Source: Hydrogenophaga taeniospiralis CCUG 15921
GTDB taxonomy: Bacteria > Pseudomonadota > Gammaproteobacteria > Burkholderiales > Burkholderiaceae_C
Reading direction: 5' to 3'
Assembly: GCF_001592305.1 (NCBI RefSeq)
Contig: NZ_BCWR01000004.1
Coordinates: forward strand, 124,001-188,000
Length of the DNA stretch: 64,000 bases
This document shows positions 14,136-23,935 of this stretch, piece by piece. Made by a program: the position numbers and the translations under genes. Numbering within the stretch: the stretch's first letter is position 1; each line of letters begins with the position of its first letter. Under the pieces are notes generated by a model. That model was not told where the DNA came from. It saw only the letters and a list, made by a program, of their open reading frames with translations, and did not search any database.

Positions 14136-15359
14136 ATGACCAAGCGTTTTTCTGTACTGAGCTTGTTTACCGGAGTTGGCGGACTGGACTACGGGTTCGA
14201 GGCCGCTCAATTTCAGACTCGCGTAGCACTCGAATGGGACCACCAATGCTGCGAAAGCCTTCGGGCAAGTCGCGACTGGCCTCTGATAGAGGGCGACCTC
14301 CTTGCCACCCCGACCAAGGAAATCCTGAAAACGGGTCGTTTGCGTGAGGGCTCCGTCGACATGCTTATAGGTGGACCGCCCTGCCAGCCCTTTTCCAAGA
14401 GCGGATGGTGGAAGTCTGGGGATAGTTTGCGTTTGGACGACCCTCGCTCGAGCACTTTAGGGGGCTATCTACGGGTTCTGGAGGAAGCCCGTCCTCGCGC
14501 GTTTCTTCTCGAGAATGTCGAAGGCCTCGCTTTTGGCGGCAAGGACGAAGGTCTCAAGTTACTGCTTGCGGCCGTGAAACGCATCAATGAAACCAAGGAC
14601 ACAAACTATCAGCCGGTAGTGGTCACATTGAATGCAGCAGACTACGGAGTGCCCCAGACACGCAGCAGAGTGTTTGTCATCGGAGCGCGAGACGGACGTG
14701 TTTTTGTTCCCCCGCAACCCACCCATCATGATTTGAATGATCCCAGTAGGATTGGCGAGCCATGGGTGAGTTCTTGGGACGCGATTGGAGGATTGCGGGA
14801 GCCAAAGTCGGAAGACCTTCAGCTGACCGGAAAGTGGGCTGCCCTGTTGCCGTCCATACCCGAAGGACTGAACTATCTGTGGCATACGGATCGCATGGGC
14901 GGAGCGCCGTTGTTCGGGTGGCGCAGACGCTACTGGAACTTCCTCTTGAAGCTCGCGAAAAATCGACCAGCGTGGACCATCCAAGCGCAGCCTGGGCCTG
15001 CCACTGGACCCTTCCATTGGAACAATCGCCGTCTGAGTGGAGAGGAGCTGGCGCGACTTCAGACATTTCCAACCAATTTACACATTACTGGAAGCAGAAT
15101 TGAAGTACAGAGGCAAGTCGGAAATGCTGTTCCAAGCCTTCTCGCTGAAGTTCTGGCACGTGCGATCCGGGACCAGTTCTTCGATTCGCCTTTAGAAGGG
15201 CCTTTCCTCTTGCAAGTAAAGCGCAAGACGCAGTGCCCGCCCCCTGAGCCGGCAGCACCAGTACCCTTGCAATACCTCCGTCTTGCTGGCACACACATTC
15301 CGCATCCAGGCACTGGGCGCGGTTATCTTTACGAAACTGCGGAGTTGCTGGACGCATAG
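14136..15359 (+). CDS. DNA (cytosine-5)-methyltransferase (type II modification enzyme)
   Basis: Transfers a methyl group from S-adenosylmethionine to C5 of cytosine at the system's target site, protecting host DNA. It has 407 residues with all main motifs in order. Motif I is L-F-T-G-V-G-G-L-D-Y-G-F-E (about 10-22). Motif IV is GGPPCQPFSKSG, with the catalytic Cys at about 83. Motif VI is ENVEG and motif VIII QTRSRVFVIG. A target-recognition stretch contains N-Y-L-W-H-T and W-T-I-Q-A-Q-P-G-P-A-T-G-P. Motif IX is LSGEELARLQTFP and motif X is QVGNAVP. Seven bases separate it from the endonuclease gene. Target sequence cannot be predicted. Low GC matches its partner. Confidence 0.95.
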   Translation: MTKRFSVLSLFTGVGGLDYGFEAAQFQTRVALEWDHQCCESLRASRDWPLIEGDLLATPTKEILKTGRLREGSVDMLIGGPPCQPFSKSGWWKSGDSLRLDDPRSSTLGGYLRVLEEARPRAFLLENVEGLAFGGKDEGLKLLLAAVKRINETKDTNYQPVVVTLNAADYGVPQTRSRVFVIGARDGRVFVPPQPTHHDLNDPSRIGEPWVSSWDAIGGLREPKSEDLQLTGKWAALLPSIPEGLNYLWHTDRMGGAPLFGWRRRYWNFLLKLAKNRPAWTIQAQPGPATGPFHWNNRRLSGEELARLQTFPTNLHITGSRIEVQRQVGNAVPSLLAEVLARAIRDQFFDSPLEGPFLLQVKRKTQCPPPEPAAPVPLQYLRLAGTHIPHPGTGRGYLYETAELLDA

Positions 15360-15395
15360 GGGTAGGGAAGCTTGATGCTTGGTACCTGCCTACCC
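15360..15395. terminator. Hairpin after the methyltransferase gene
   Basis: GGGTAGG (15360-15366) pairs with CCTACCC (15389-15395) around a loop holding AAGCTTGATGCTT. It starts at the first base after the methyltransferase stop. No T-run follows, so termination strength is uncertain. The bases from here to 15493 hold only this hairpin and the right copy of the direct repeat. Confidence 0.45.
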
Positions 15396-15433
15396 GCGCA
15401 AGGCGCGCAGCAGCGGTTGCTACGGTCGGGCGG

Positions 15434-15496
15434 CGCCGCGCACCGGTCTGCTCTGTGGCAGCTCGCAGTGCGCCACGTTGAATCAGTGCCCGCTCA
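15434..15496 (+). repeat. Right copy of the imperfect direct repeat bounding the island
   Basis: This non-coding copy of the 3' end of the PqiC-like lipoprotein gene matches 12391-12453. The core 15453-15496 agrees at 37 of 44 bases with the left copy. It runs to the last codon of the sugar-binding protein gene on the opposite strand. It has no start and no upstream gene body, so it is a fragment rather than a second gene. Confidence 0.8.
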
Positions 15497-16447
15497 GAAC
15501 GGTGAGTCCTGGACGTAGTACTTCGACGCGTTCTCCTTGGTGATCAGCACCGAGGGAATGATGGTCGTGGCCGGCATCGCCTTGCCGGTGATGCGCGCCT
15601 CGGCGGTGAGCTTCATCGCGTCGGCGATCATGCTGGGCGAATAGGTCACGTCGGCGGTCACCACCGGGTCGCCGTCCATCACCTTCTTGATGTAGTCCTT
15701 GGAACCCGCACCGCCCAGCACCAGCTTCACGTCGCTGCGCTTGGCCTGTGTGATGGCCTTCTGCACACCCACCGCCATATCGTCGTCCGAGGCCCACACG
15801 GCGTCGATCTGTTTGAAGCGGGTGAGGTAGTCCTGCATGACCTTGAAGGCGTCGTCGCGGTTCCAGTTGCCGTGTTTGGCGTCGAGCACCTTGATGTTCG
15901 GGTGGCTCTTCATCACTGCGTTGAAGGCGTCGACGCGCTCGTTGTCGATCACGGTCGGGATGCCGCGCAGGACCACCACATTGCCCTTGCCGCCCATGGC
16001 CTTGGCCATGTACTCTGCGGCCACCTTGCCAAAGCCCGGGTTGTCGCCCGCCACGTAGGCGTTCTGCGCGCTCGGGTCGGTGAGCCCCCGGTCGACCACC
16101 GTCACGTACACGCCCTTGCCCTTCACCTGGGCCACGGGCTTGGTCAGTGGCGCGGATTCGAACGGCAGGATCACCAGCGTGTCGATCTTGTTGACGGTCT
16201 GCAGGTCCTGCACCTGGTTGGCCTGCTCGGCGGCGGAGCTGGCGGTCTTGACGATGATCGACGCGCCGGGGTACTGCTTCTCCAGCTCACCCTTGGTGCG
16301 GTTGGCCCAGTACACCACGCCGCCCGTCCAGCCGTGGGTGGCCGCGGGAACGGAAACCCCCATCACCAGCTTGTTCTGGGCGAAGGCCGGCGCCGTCACG
16401 AGGGTGGCGATGGCCAGCGAAATGGCAGAAAAAAGACGTCTGTTCAT
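15494..16447 (-). CDS. Sugar ABC transporter substrate-binding protein (RbsB-like, periplasmic-binding type I)
   Basis: A 317-residue periplasmic protein that captures a sugar for the adjacent permease and ATPase. A signal peptide ([20 protein letters not shown], cleavage after A-F-A) precedes [22 protein letters not shown] and [14 protein letters not shown] are the usual PBP type I hinge and ligand regions. [12 protein letters not shown] at about 219-230 is the family's D-D-x-A segment. It is last in the operon. ATG 16447 follows an AAGGAGAC site. The sugar is probably a pentose or related compound, judged from xylA in the operon. Confidence 0.92.
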   Translation of the reverse strand: MNRRLFSAISLAIATLVTAPAFAQNKLVMGVSVPAATHGWTGGVVYWANRTKGELEKQYPGASIIVKTASSAAEQANQVQDLQTVNKIDTLVILPFESAPLTKPVAQVKGKGVYVTVVDRGLTDPSAQNAYVAGDNPGFGKVAAEYMAKAMGGKGNVVVLRGIPTVIDNERVDAFNAVMKSHPNIKVLDAKHGNWNRDDAFKVMQDYLTRFKQIDAVWASDDDMAVGVQKAITQAKRSDVKLVLGGAGSKDYIKKVMDGDPVVTADVTYSPSMIADAMKLTAEARITGKAMPATTIIPSVLITKENASKYYVQDSPF

Positions 16448-16515
16448 AAATGTCTCCTTGTTGGCTTCTTCAGGCAGAAATGGCTCGCCGGCCCGGGGGC
16501 TGCGCTGCCGGACGT

Positions 16516-17529
16516 TCATCGCCGCCCTCGTTGCAGGAAGGCCACGACGATGATCACGAAACCCTGCACCGCCGCGTTCAGATAGACGCTGATGATGCTG
16601 GTGAGGTTGAGGATGTTGCCGATGACAGAGAGCAGCACAGCGCCGACCACCGTGCCCACGATGCGGCCCTGCCCGCCCTTGAGCGCGGTGCCGCCGACGA
16701 TCACGGCGGCAATCGCCTCGAGCTCCCAGAGCAGCCCGGTGGACGGCGATGCCGAGCCCAGGCGCGGCACGTACAGCAGCGTGGCGATGCCCACGCAGAT
16801 GCCCAGCAGCACGTAGGTGAGGATCTTGATGCGGTCCACCGCCACGGCCGCGTAGCGCGCCACCTGTTCGTTGGAGCCGATGGCCTGCACGTAGCGGCCG
16901 TAGCGCGTGCGGTTGAGCAGCCCTGCGCCGGCCACGGCCACCGCGAGGAAGACCCAGATCGGGATCGGAATGCCCAGCCAGGCGCCGTAGTAGACCGGGC
17001 CGTAGGCGTCGCCCAGGGCGTTGTCCAGTGTGAGCGCGCCGCCGTTGGAGAAGTAGGTGAGGTAGGCGCGGAAGATGCCCAGCGTGCCAAGCGTGACGAT
17101 GAAGGGTTCGATGCGGCCCTTGGTGATGAGCACGCCGTGGGCCAGTCCAAACGCCGCACCCAGCACCAGCGCGATGGCCATGCCCACCAGCACCGCCGCC
17201 ACCGGGTTGCCCAACAGCGGGGCCACCCAGTTCATCACCATGATCATGCAGCCCGCGATCAGCGCCGCCATCGAGCCCACCGACAGGTCGATGCCGCCGG
17301 AGATGATGACGAAACACATGCCCACCGCAATGATGCCGATGAAGGCGGTGCGGGTGAGCACGTTCATCGCGTTGTCCCAGGTGGCGAAGTCCGGGTTGAG
17401 CAGCGTGCCGACGATGCACAGCAGCACCAGGCCGACGATGGGCCCCGCGTCGAGCAGGTGCTGGCGCAGCGGCTTGCCGGATCGCATCGGAGCCGTGGTG
17501 GTGTTCAAGGATTGTGTGAGTTCTTGCAT
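16516..17529 (-). CDS. Sugar ABC transporter permease (RbsC/AraH-like)
   Basis: A 337-residue inner-membrane permease of the ribose/xylose/arabinose family. It has about ten hydrophobic segments, beginning [20 protein letters not shown]. The hallmark [13 protein letters not shown] lies at about residues 78-90, and [20 protein letters not shown] at about 275-294. Only 4 bases separate it from the ATPase gene, so it is cotranscribed with it and the binding-protein gene downstream. Confidence 0.94.
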   Translation of the reverse strand: MQELTQSLNTTTAPMRSGKPLRQHLLDAGPIVGLVLLCIVGTLLNPDFATWDNAMNVLTRTAFIGIIAVGMCFVIISGGIDLSVGSMAALIAGCMIMVMNWVAPLLGNPVAAVLVGMAIALVLGAAFGLAHGVLITKGRIEPFIVTLGTLGIFRAYLTYFSNGGALTLDNALGDAYGPVYYGAWLGIPIPIWVFLAVAVAGAGLLNRTRYGRYVQAIGSNEQVARYAAVAVDRIKILTYVLLGICVGIATLLYVPRLGSASPSTGLLWELEAIAAVIVGGTALKGGQGRIVGTVVGAVLLSVIGNILNLTSIISVYLNAAVQGFVIIVVAFLQRGRR

Positions 17530-17533
17530 GGTG

Positions 17534-19018
17534 TCAGTGAGTACCAGTGGCGTGGGCGATCAATGCCTCTTCGGTCAGGTGGTCGGCGTCCAGCGTGGCC
17601 TGTACGACGCCGGCACGCATCACCACGACGCGGTGGCACAGGCCGATCAGCTCGATGAGCTCCGACGAGATGACAACCACGCCGCGGCCCTCGGCCGCCA
17701 GGCGCTGGATCAGGAAATAGATGTCGCGTTTGGCGCCCACGTCGACGCCACGCGTGGGCTCGTCCAGCACCACCACGCGCGGGTTGGGCTGCAGCACCTT
17801 GGCCATGGCCAGCTTCTGCTGGTTGCCGCCGGAGAGCGAACCCGCCGGTGCGTCGAGCGAGCCGGTGCGGATGCCGAATTCGGCCACGGCCTTCTCCAGC
17901 GCGCGGCGCTCCGAGCGCGGGTCGAGCCGGGGCCTGGCGTGGCGGTCCAGGTCCATGAGCGTGAGGTTCTCCTGCAGCGACATGCGGGTATGCAGCCCGC
18001 AGCCCTTGCGGTCCTCACTCAGGTAGGTCATGCCTTCATGCGCCGCCTCGCGCGGGGTGTGAAAGCTCACCGTGCGCCCGGCGAGCCACATCTCGCCGGC
18101 GCTTCGCGGGCGCAGGCCCAGCAGGCCTTCGAACAGTTCGGTGCGGCCTGCGCCCACCAGGCCCGCGAAGCCCAGGATTTCACCCGGACGCAGGTCGAAG
18201 CTGACGTCCTTCGCCCAGCCCGGCACCGATACATGCCGCACCGACAGCAGCGGTTCGGCCGGGGGTGGCGTGATGCGGGGCGAAAACATGTCGGAGAGCT
18301 CGCGGCCCACCATCAGGTTGGCCATCTGCTGGCGCGTGTGATCGGCGGTGGGGCCACGCGCAACGAAGCGGCCGTCGCGCATCACCACGATTTCGTCGGT
18401 CACGCGTTCCACTTCCTCGAGCTTGTGCGAGATGTAGACGATGGTCACGCCCTGGCTGCGCAGCCGGGCAATCAGTTCGAACAGGCGCTGGGTTTCGGAG
18501 GGTGTGAGCGTGGCGGTGGGCTCGTCCATCACCAGCAGGCGCGCGTGGCGCGACAGGGCCTTGGCGATTTCCACCAGCTGCTTTTCGGCCACGATCAGGT
18601 CGCGCGCCCGCGTGTCGGGGTCGATGTCCAGGCCCACCTGTTGCAGCACGTCGCGCGCCGCCCGGCGCATGCCGGCCTCGTCGAGCAGCCAGCCGCGCCG
18701 CAGCTCTCGGCCCAGGAAGATGTTCTGCGCCACGGTGAGGTCGTCGGCCAGGTTGAACTCCTGGTGGATCAGCACGATGCCGGCCGCCTCGGCCTCGCGC
18801 GAGCTGGCGAAGTGCCGCACAACGCCATCCACCTCCAGGCTGCCGCCGGAGAGCTGCTCGTAGCCCGAGAGGATCTTCACCAACGTGGACTTGCCCGCAC
18901 CGTTTTCGCCCAGCAGGCCAACCATGCGCCCGGGCGCGAGATCAAAGCTCACGCCGTGCAGCACGCGCACCGATCCGAAGTCCTTGACGACGTCGTTGAA
19001 GCACACGCTCAGGCTCAC
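17534..19018 (-). CDS. Sugar ABC transporter ATP-binding protein (two fused nucleotide-binding domains)
   Basis: A 494-residue RbsA/XylG/MglA-type ATPase. The first half has Walker [10 protein letters not shown] (about residues 36-44) and Walker [12 protein letters not shown]. The second half has the degenerate P-loop [10 protein letters not shown], signature LSGGNQQK and [17 protein letters not shown] 19018 overlaps the stop of the dehydrogenase gene as GTGA. That gives translational coupling and fixes the start over a frame open to 19036. Confidence 0.95.
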   Translation of the reverse strand: MSLSVCFNDVVKDFGSVRVLHGVSFDLAPGRMVGLLGENGAGKSTLVKILSGYEQLSGGSLEVDGVVRHFASSREAEAAGIVLIHQEFNLADDLTVAQNIFLGRELRRGWLLDEAGMRRAARDVLQQVGLDIDPDTRARDLIVAEKQLVEIAKALSRHARLLVMDEPTATLTPSETQRLFELIARLRSQGVTIVYISHKLEEVERVTDEIVVMRDGRFVARGPTADHTRQQMANLMVGRELSDMFSPRITPPPAEPLLSVRHVSVPGWAKDVSFDLRPGEILGFAGLVGAGRTELFEGLLGLRPRSAGEMWLAGRTVSFHTPREAAHEGMTYLSEDRKGCGLHTRMSLQENLTLMDLDRHARPRLDPRSERRALEKAVAEFGIRTGSLDAPAGSLSGGNQQKLAMAKVLQPNPRVVVLDEPTRGVDVGAKRDIYFLIQRLAAEGRGVVVISSELIELIGLCHRVVVMRAGVVQATLDADHLTEEALIAHATGTH

Positions 19019-20193
19019 CCGGCCACCTCCACCCACTGGCCACCTTGCGAAGACGAACGCACCGCCGCCTCGATGAAGGCCATGCCGTGCACGCCGTCTT
19101 CAATGGTGGGGAACACCACGTCGGGCGCGATGGCCGACCCGTCGCGCGCGGCGCGCAGGGCTTGAGCGATCTCGGCATAGACGGTGGCGAAGCCTTCCAG
19201 GTAGCCCTCCGGGTGGCCGGATGGCAGGCGGGTCACACGCGCCGCATCCGGTTTGGCCGCGCCGGTGCCGCGAGAGATGATCTGGGTGGGTTGGCCAAAC
19301 GGCGACCAGTGCAGCTGGTTGGGATGTTCCTGCCGCCATTCCAGGCCGCCTTTGTCGCCGTACACGCGCAGGCGCAGACCGTTTTCATTGCCGGGCGCCA
19401 CCTGGCTGGCCCAGAGCATGCCGCGTGCGCCACCGGCGAAGCGCAGCATCACCTGCACGTTGTCGTCCAGCGCGCGGCCGGCCACGAAGGCGCTGACCTC
19501 GGCACAGAGCGACTCGGTCTGCAGGCCGCTCACGAAGGCCGCGAGCTGGTAGGCGTGTGTTCCGATGTCGCCAATGCAGCCCCCCGCGCCGGCGCGCGCC
19601 GGATCGGTGCGCCAGGCGGCCTGCTTCTGGCCGCTGGACTCCAGCGCTTCGGTCAGCCAGTCCTGCGCGTACTCCACCTGCACCACGCGCAGCGTGCCCA
19701 GTGCGCCTTCGCGCACCAGTTGGCGGGCGTGGCGCACCATGGGATAGCCGCTGTAGTTGTAGGTCACGGCCAGCACCAGGCCTTTCGACCGGGCGAGTTC
19801 ACGCAGGCGCTGCGCCTGGGCCAGCGTGGTGGTCACGGGCTTGTCGCAGATGACGTGGATGCCCGCTTCGAGGAAAGCCTCGGCGGCGGGCGCGTGCTGG
19901 TCATTGGGCGTGACGATGGCCACGGCCTCGATGCCGTCGGCGCCGAGCGCGGCTTCTTCACGCGCCATCGTGCGGTAGTCGGGGTAGGCGCGCGCCAGGC
20001 CCAGCGCCTGCGCCGAGCGCAGGGCTTTCTCCAGCGTGGACGAGAGCGCACCGGCGAGCAACTCGTAGTGGTCGTCCAGCCGCGCGGCGATGCGGTGCAC
20101 GGCGCCGATGAAGGCGCCTTCGCCACCGCCCACCATGCCCAGGCGGATGCGGCGGCCTGCACCTTCTGCTGTGGAGCCGGCTTCGATGGTCAT
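19015..20193 (-). CDS. Gfo/Idh/MocA family oxidoreductase
   Basis: A 392-residue NAD(P)-dependent sugar or inositol dehydrogenase. The Rossmann fold shows I-R-L-G-M-V-G-G-G-E-G-A-F-I-G at about residues 16-30. The conserved C-D-K-P-V-T-T-T at about 115-122 holds the E/D-K-P lysine. G-G-C-I-G-D-I-G-T-H-A-Y at about 202-213 is the family's G-x-x-x-D-x-x-x-H catalytic stretch. The substrate is presumably the transported sugar or an early intermediate. The start overlaps the stop of the TIM-barrel gene (ATGA) and the stop overlaps the ATPase start. Confidence 0.93.
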   Translation of the reverse strand: MTIEAGSTAEGAGRRIRLGMVGGGEGAFIGAVHRIAARLDDHYELLAGALSSTLEKALRSAQALGLARAYPDYRTMAREEAALGADGIEAVAIVTPNDQHAPAAEAFLEAGIHVICDKPVTTTLAQAQRLRELARSKGLVLAVTYNYSGYPMVRHARQLVREGALGTLRVVQVEYAQDWLTEALESSGQKQAAWRTDPARAGAGGCIGDIGTHAYQLAAFVSGLQTESLCAEVSAFVAGRALDDNVQVMLRFAGGARGMLWASQVAPGNENGLRLRVYGDKGGLEWRQEHPNQLHWSPFGQPTQIISRGTGAAKPDAARVTRLPSGHPEGYLEGFATVYAEIAQALRAARDGSAIAPDVVFPTIEDGVHGMAFIEAAVRSSSQGGQWVEVAG

Positions 20194-21260
20194 TGCCCGC
20201 CCCCCTGCAGGCCCAGCATGCGGCGCAACTGGGCAGGGTCGGTGTCGCCGCCGGCAAAGTCGTCAAAGGCCTTTTCGGTCACGCGGATGATGTGGCGGCG
20301 GATGAACTCCGCGCCTTCGGCCGCACCGGCCTCGGGGTGCTTGAGGCAGCACTCCCATTCCAGCACCGCCCAGCTGTCGTAGTTGTACTGCGCCATCTTG
20401 GAGAAGATGGCGCCGAAGTCCACCTGCCCGTCGCCCAGCGAGCGGAAGCGGCCCGCGCGCTGTACCCAGGGCTGGTAGCCGGAATACACGCCCTGGCGGC
20501 CGGTGGGGCGGAACTCGGCGTCCTTGATGTGCAGCGCCTTGATGCGCTCGTGGTAGATGTCGATGAACTCGAGGTAGTCCAGCTGCTGCAGCAGGAAGTG
20601 CGAGGGGTCGTAGTTGATGCAGCAGCGCGCGTGGTTGTTCACGCGCTCCAGGAACATCTCGAAGGTGGTGCCGTCGAACAGGTCTTCGCCCGGGTGCAGT
20701 TCGAAGCACACGTTGCAGCCGGCGTCTTCAAAGGCGTCGAAGATGGGCATCCAGCGTTTCGCGAGTTCGTCAAACGCCGCTTCGATCAGCCCGGCGGGTC
20801 GCTGTGGCCAGGGGTAGAGAAACGGCCAGGCCAGCGCACCCGGGAAGCTCACGTTGCTCTTGAGGCCCAGGCGCTGCGAAGCCTTGGCGGACAAGATCAT
20901 CTGCTCCACCGCCCAGGCCTGGCGGGCTTTGGGGTTCTTGCGCACGGCTTCGGGGGCGAATCCGTCGAAGGCTTCGTCGTAGGCCGGGTGCACCGCCACC
21001 AGCTGCCCTTGCAAGTGGGTGCCCAGCTCGGTGATGGCGATGCCGTGCTCGCGCGCCACGCCGGCGATCTCGTCGCAATAGGTCTGCGATTCGGCGGCCT
21101 TGTCCAGGTCGAAGATGCGCTTGTCCCACGAAGGGATCTGCACGCCCTTGAAGCCCAGGCCGCCGGCCCATTTCGTGATCGATGCCCAGGAATCGAACGG
21201 TGCGGTGTCGCTGGCGAACTGCGCGAGGTAGATGCCCGGACCCTTGATGTTGGTGGCCAT
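20190..21260 (-). CDS. Sugar phosphate isomerase/epimerase (xylose-isomerase-like TIM barrel)
   Basis: A 356-residue TIM-barrel protein of the AP-endonuclease-2 superfamily, which includes inosose dehydratases, keto-sugar epimerases and 3-dehydroshikimate dehydratases. Metal-ligand segments are seen in C-F-E-L-H-P-G-E-D-L-F, C-I-N-Y-D-P-S-H-F-L, A-L-H-I-K-D-A-E-F and A-V-L-E-W-E-C-C-L-K-H-P, giving the usual E, D/H, H and E set. Pairing with a Gfo/Idh enzyme is a standard arrangement for cyclitol or keto-sugar catabolism. It lies 51 bases after xylA. The exact reaction cannot be named. Confidence 0.9.
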   Translation of the reverse strand: MATNIKGPGIYLAQFASDTAPFDSWASITKWAGGLGFKGVQIPSWDKRIFDLDKAAESQTYCDEIAGVAREHGIAITELGTHLQGQLVAVHPAYDEAFDGFAPEAVRKNPKARQAWAVEQMILSAKASQRLGLKSNVSFPGALAWPFLYPWPQRPAGLIEAAFDELAKRWMPIFDAFEDAGCNVCFELHPGEDLFDGTTFEMFLERVNNHARCCINYDPSHFLLQQLDYLEFIDIYHERIKALHIKDAEFRPTGRQGVYSGYQPWVQRAGRFRSLGDGQVDFGAIFSKMAQYNYDSWAVLEWECCLKHPEAGAAEGAEFIRRHIIRVTEKAFDDFAGGDTDPAQLRRMLGLQGGGQ

Positions 21261-21311
21261 GTGTGTCTCCTTGTTGGCGAATCTGCGGTTCTGCGGTACC
21301 GCGTGGGGGTT

Positions 21312-22679
21312 TCAGATGTAGCCGTTGACCAGGTGCTCCAGCCGTTCCTGCTGCGACGAGCGCGGCTGGGGCTCAAGGCCTTCGGCCTCCACGTCACGCG
21401 CCAGCGTCTCCAGCGAGCACTCTCCCTGCAAGATGGCGCGGCCGCGCGGTGAATCCCAACCCTGGTAGCGCGTCTGCACGTGGCGCTGCAGCGCACCGTC
21501 CTGCACCATCTTTTCTGCCACCAGCAGCGCGCGCGCACACAGATCCATGGCGCTGGCGTGGGCCCAGACCAGGTCGTCGGGGTCGATGGACTGGCGGCGC
21601 AGCTTGGCGTCGAAGTTCAGGCCGCCCTGGCCGATACCGCCGGCCTTGAGCACCTCGTACAGCGTGAGCGCGACCTGCGGCAGGTTGTTGGGGAACTGGT
21701 CGGTGTCCCAGCCCAGCATCTCGTCGCCGCGGTTCATGTCGATCGAGCCGAAGATGCCTAAAGCGCTGGCCAGTGCAATTTCGTGTTCGAAGTTGTGGCC
21801 GGCCAGCAGCGCGTGGTTCTGCTCCAGATTGAGCTTCACCTCGGTTTCCAGGCCGTTCGCTTTCAGGAAACCGTAGACCGTGGCCACGTCGTGGTCGTAC
21901 TGGTGCTTGGTCGGCTCGGCCGGTTTGGGTTCGATCAGGATCTGCCCCTTGAAGCCGATCTTGTGTTTGTGCTCCACCACCAGGTTCAGGAAACGGCCGA
22001 GCTGCGCCAGCTCGCGTTTCAGGTCGGTGTTGAGCAGGGTCTCGTAGCCTTCGCGCCCGCCCCACAGCACGTAGTTGTGGCCACCCAGTCGGTGCGTCAT
22101 TTCCAGCACGTTTTTCACCTGCGCAGCGGCGTAGGCGAACACGTCGGGGTCGGGGTTGGTGGCGGCGCCGGCCATGTAGCGGCGGTTGGAGAACAGGTTG
22201 GCCGTGCCCCAGAGCAGCTTCACGCCGGTCTGGTCCATCTTGCGTTCGAACACGGCTTCGATGCGGCGCAGGCGCTCGTTCGATTCGCGCAGCGTTGCGC
22301 CTTCGGGGGCCACGTCGCGGTCGTGGAAGGTGAAGAACGGCGTGCCGATCAGGCGGAACAGGTCGAAGGCGACGTCGGCCTTGTGCAACGCCTGTGCCAT
22401 CGGGTCGCCCGCGCCGTGCCAGGGCCGCAGGAAGCTGGCATCGCCGAACGGGTCGGTGCCATCGCCCACGAAGCTGTGCCAGTAGCAGGCGGCAAAACGC
22501 AACTGGTCTTCCATGCGCCGGCCCAGCACCAGGCGGTTCTTGTCGTAGAAGCGGTAGGCAAAAGGCTCTTCTGCCGTGGGCACGAAGCCTTCGCCGCGAA
22601 AGGCCAGGGGTTCGCGGAACGAGAAGTAGGCGCCGCGCGGGGCGGTGTCCATGGAGGCGGGGACCAGGGTCTGCGTCAT
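21312..22679 (-). CDS. xylA: Xylose isomerase
   Basis: Converts D-xylose to D-xylulose. It has 455 residues, near the family's usual 440. Catalytic and metal segments include [13 protein letters not shown] (active His at about 117), [36 protein letters not shown] and [11 protein letters not shown]. It is the first metabolic gene after the LacI-type regulator, only 31 bases from it. No xylulokinase gene is present in the window, so the phosphorylation step must be encoded elsewhere. Confidence 0.97.
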   Translation of the reverse strand: MTQTLVPASMDTAPRGAYFSFREPLAFRGEGFVPTAEEPFAYRFYDKNRLVLGRRMEDQLRFAACYWHSFVGDGTDPFGDASFLRPWHGAGDPMAQALHKADVAFDLFRLIGTPFFTFHDRDVAPEGATLRESNERLRRIEAVFERKMDQTGVKLLWGTANLFSNRRYMAGAATNPDPDVFAYAAAQVKNVLEMTHRLGGHNYVLWGGREGYETLLNTDLKRELAQLGRFLNLVVEHKHKIGFKGQILIEPKPAEPTKHQYDHDVATVYGFLKANGLETEVKLNLEQNHALLAGHNFEHEIALASALGIFGSIDMNRGDEMLGWDTDQFPNNLPQVALTLYEVLKAGGIGQGGLNFDAKLRRQSIDPDDLVWAHASAMDLCARALLVAEKMVQDGALQRHVQTRYQGWDSPRGRAILQGECSLETLARDVEAEGLEPQPRSSQQERLEHLVNGYI

Positions 22680-22710
22680 GGAAGCGCTCCTGTGCGTCAG
22701 GTGGATCGGG

Positions 22711-23757
22711 TCATGGGAGGTTGTCCTTCAGGTAGATGTCGATGCGAATGCGTTCCTGGTCCGCGATCACCGGCTCTTGCGACCACTGCGCGAGCGCGAG
22801 GCGCAGGGCAGAGCGGATCTCGTGGCCCGCGTCCTGGTTGATGACCGCGTCCATCGTGCCGTTGAGCAGGTCCGCGCGAGCGGCGGGGGTGAGCTCGTGG
22901 CCGACGAAAACCGTGTCCTGCGCGCGGCCGAGGCTGCACAGTGCCGTGCTGATGCCCCCGTTGCCGGCCCCTACGCTGTAGATCGCCGCCAGGTCCGGGT
23001 GGAGGGCGAACAGCTGGGTGGTCAGCGCTTCATTGCGGGCGGCGTCGTCCTGCCCTTCGAGCGGTGGCAGCACGGTCAGGTGCGGGTGTTCCTGCGCCAT
23101 CACCTGGTTGAAGCCGAAGTAGCGTTCGGCGTGGTCGCGCAGCGACAGGCTGCCCAGGATGATGGCGACCTTGGCGGGATGCCGACCGACGAAGCGGCCG
23201 ATGAGCGTGGCGGCGGTGCGGCCCGCGGCGGTGTTGTTGATGCCCACATAGTGCTGGCGCGTGGAGGACGGCACGTCCGACACCAGCGTGATGACCACGG
23301 TACCGGCCTGCGTGAGCTGGTCGATGGCCGAACGCACCACCGGATGGTCCAGCGCCATGACCACCACGGCATCGCGCTGGCCAACTTGGGCCAGCAGGGC
23401 CTTGGCCAGCTCGACCGGGTTGAACACGTTGACCGCCAGCACGTCGGCGTGGATGCGCTGATCGTGCATCCACTCCGCGTTGGCCTGGATCTGTTCACTG
23501 AGCAAGCCAACGAAGCGGTTGGCGCCGGCGGGCAGCAGGAAGGCCACCCGGCGCAGGCGCGCACGCGCCAGTTTGGCGGCGGAGGGGTCGGGCCGGTAGC
23601 CCAGGCGTCGCACCGCCTCGTTGACCTTGGCGACGGTGGCCGCGCGCACCCCAGGACGCTTGTTCACCGCCCGATCAGCGGTCGCCAGGCTGACCTGTGC
23701 CTCCTGCGCCACGTCTTCCAGCGTGGCGCGCACTTTTGGAGCGGCTTTGGCGTCCAT
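22711..23757 (-). CDS. LacI-family transcriptional regulator of the sugar operon
   Basis: A 348-residue repressor. The N-terminal helix-turn-helix reads [20 protein letters not shown] with the hinge helix [10 protein letters not shown]. The rest is a periplasmic-binding-type sugar domain of the XylR/RbsR kind. ATG 23757 is preferred; an upstream TTG at 23784 would place the operator palindrome inside the coding sequence. It is the first gene of a seven-gene operon and has a palindromic operator 9 bases upstream of its start, so it probably represses itself and all genes to 15494 until sugar is present. Confidence 0.93.
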   Translation of the reverse strand: MDAKAAPKVRATLEDVAQEAQVSLATADRAVNKRPGVRAATVAKVNEAVRRLGYRPDPSAAKLARARLRRVAFLLPAGANRFVGLLSEQIQANAEWMHDQRIHADVLAVNVFNPVELAKALLAQVGQRDAVVVMALDHPVVRSAIDQLTQAGTVVITLVSDVPSSTRQHYVGINNTAAGRTAATLIGRFVGRHPAKVAIILGSLSLRDHAERYFGFNQVMAQEHPHLTVLPPLEGQDDAARNEALTTQLFALHPDLAAIYSVGAGNGGISTALCSLGRAQDTVFVGHELTPAARADLLNGTMDAVINQDAGHEIRSALRLALAQWSQEPVIADQERIRIDIYLKDNLP

Positions 23758-23765
23758 GGCGGCAG

Positions 23766-23785
23766 TTTGAGGTACGCACCTCAAA
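23766..23785. promoter_or_regulatory. Palindromic operator upstream of the LacI-type gene
   Basis: TTTGAGGTACGCACCTCAAA has perfect 8-bp arms around ACGC. It lies just upstream of the regulator's ATG, where LacI-family autoregulatory operators are expected. A partial half-site TGAGGTCCGC lies at about 23823. No copy is seen before xylA, which supports one operator for the whole operon. Binding by this regulator is inferred. Confidence 0.75.
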
Positions 23786-23935
23786 AGTGGCCTAGGGGTT
23801 TTTACCAGTCAGAGGGAAAAACTGAGGTCCGCCACTCGACCGGAGGCCAACCGCTTCATGGCGGCGCGGGTTCACGCCGTGGTGGGCGAGCTGGGGTGGG
23901 GTGTCGTGGAGGCCGCACGGGTGGCGGCCATGCGC

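Noticed and set aside
15434-15496. A second lipoprotein gene at the right edge of the island
   Set aside because: Only about 20 codons of similarity remain, with no start, signal peptide or gene body.
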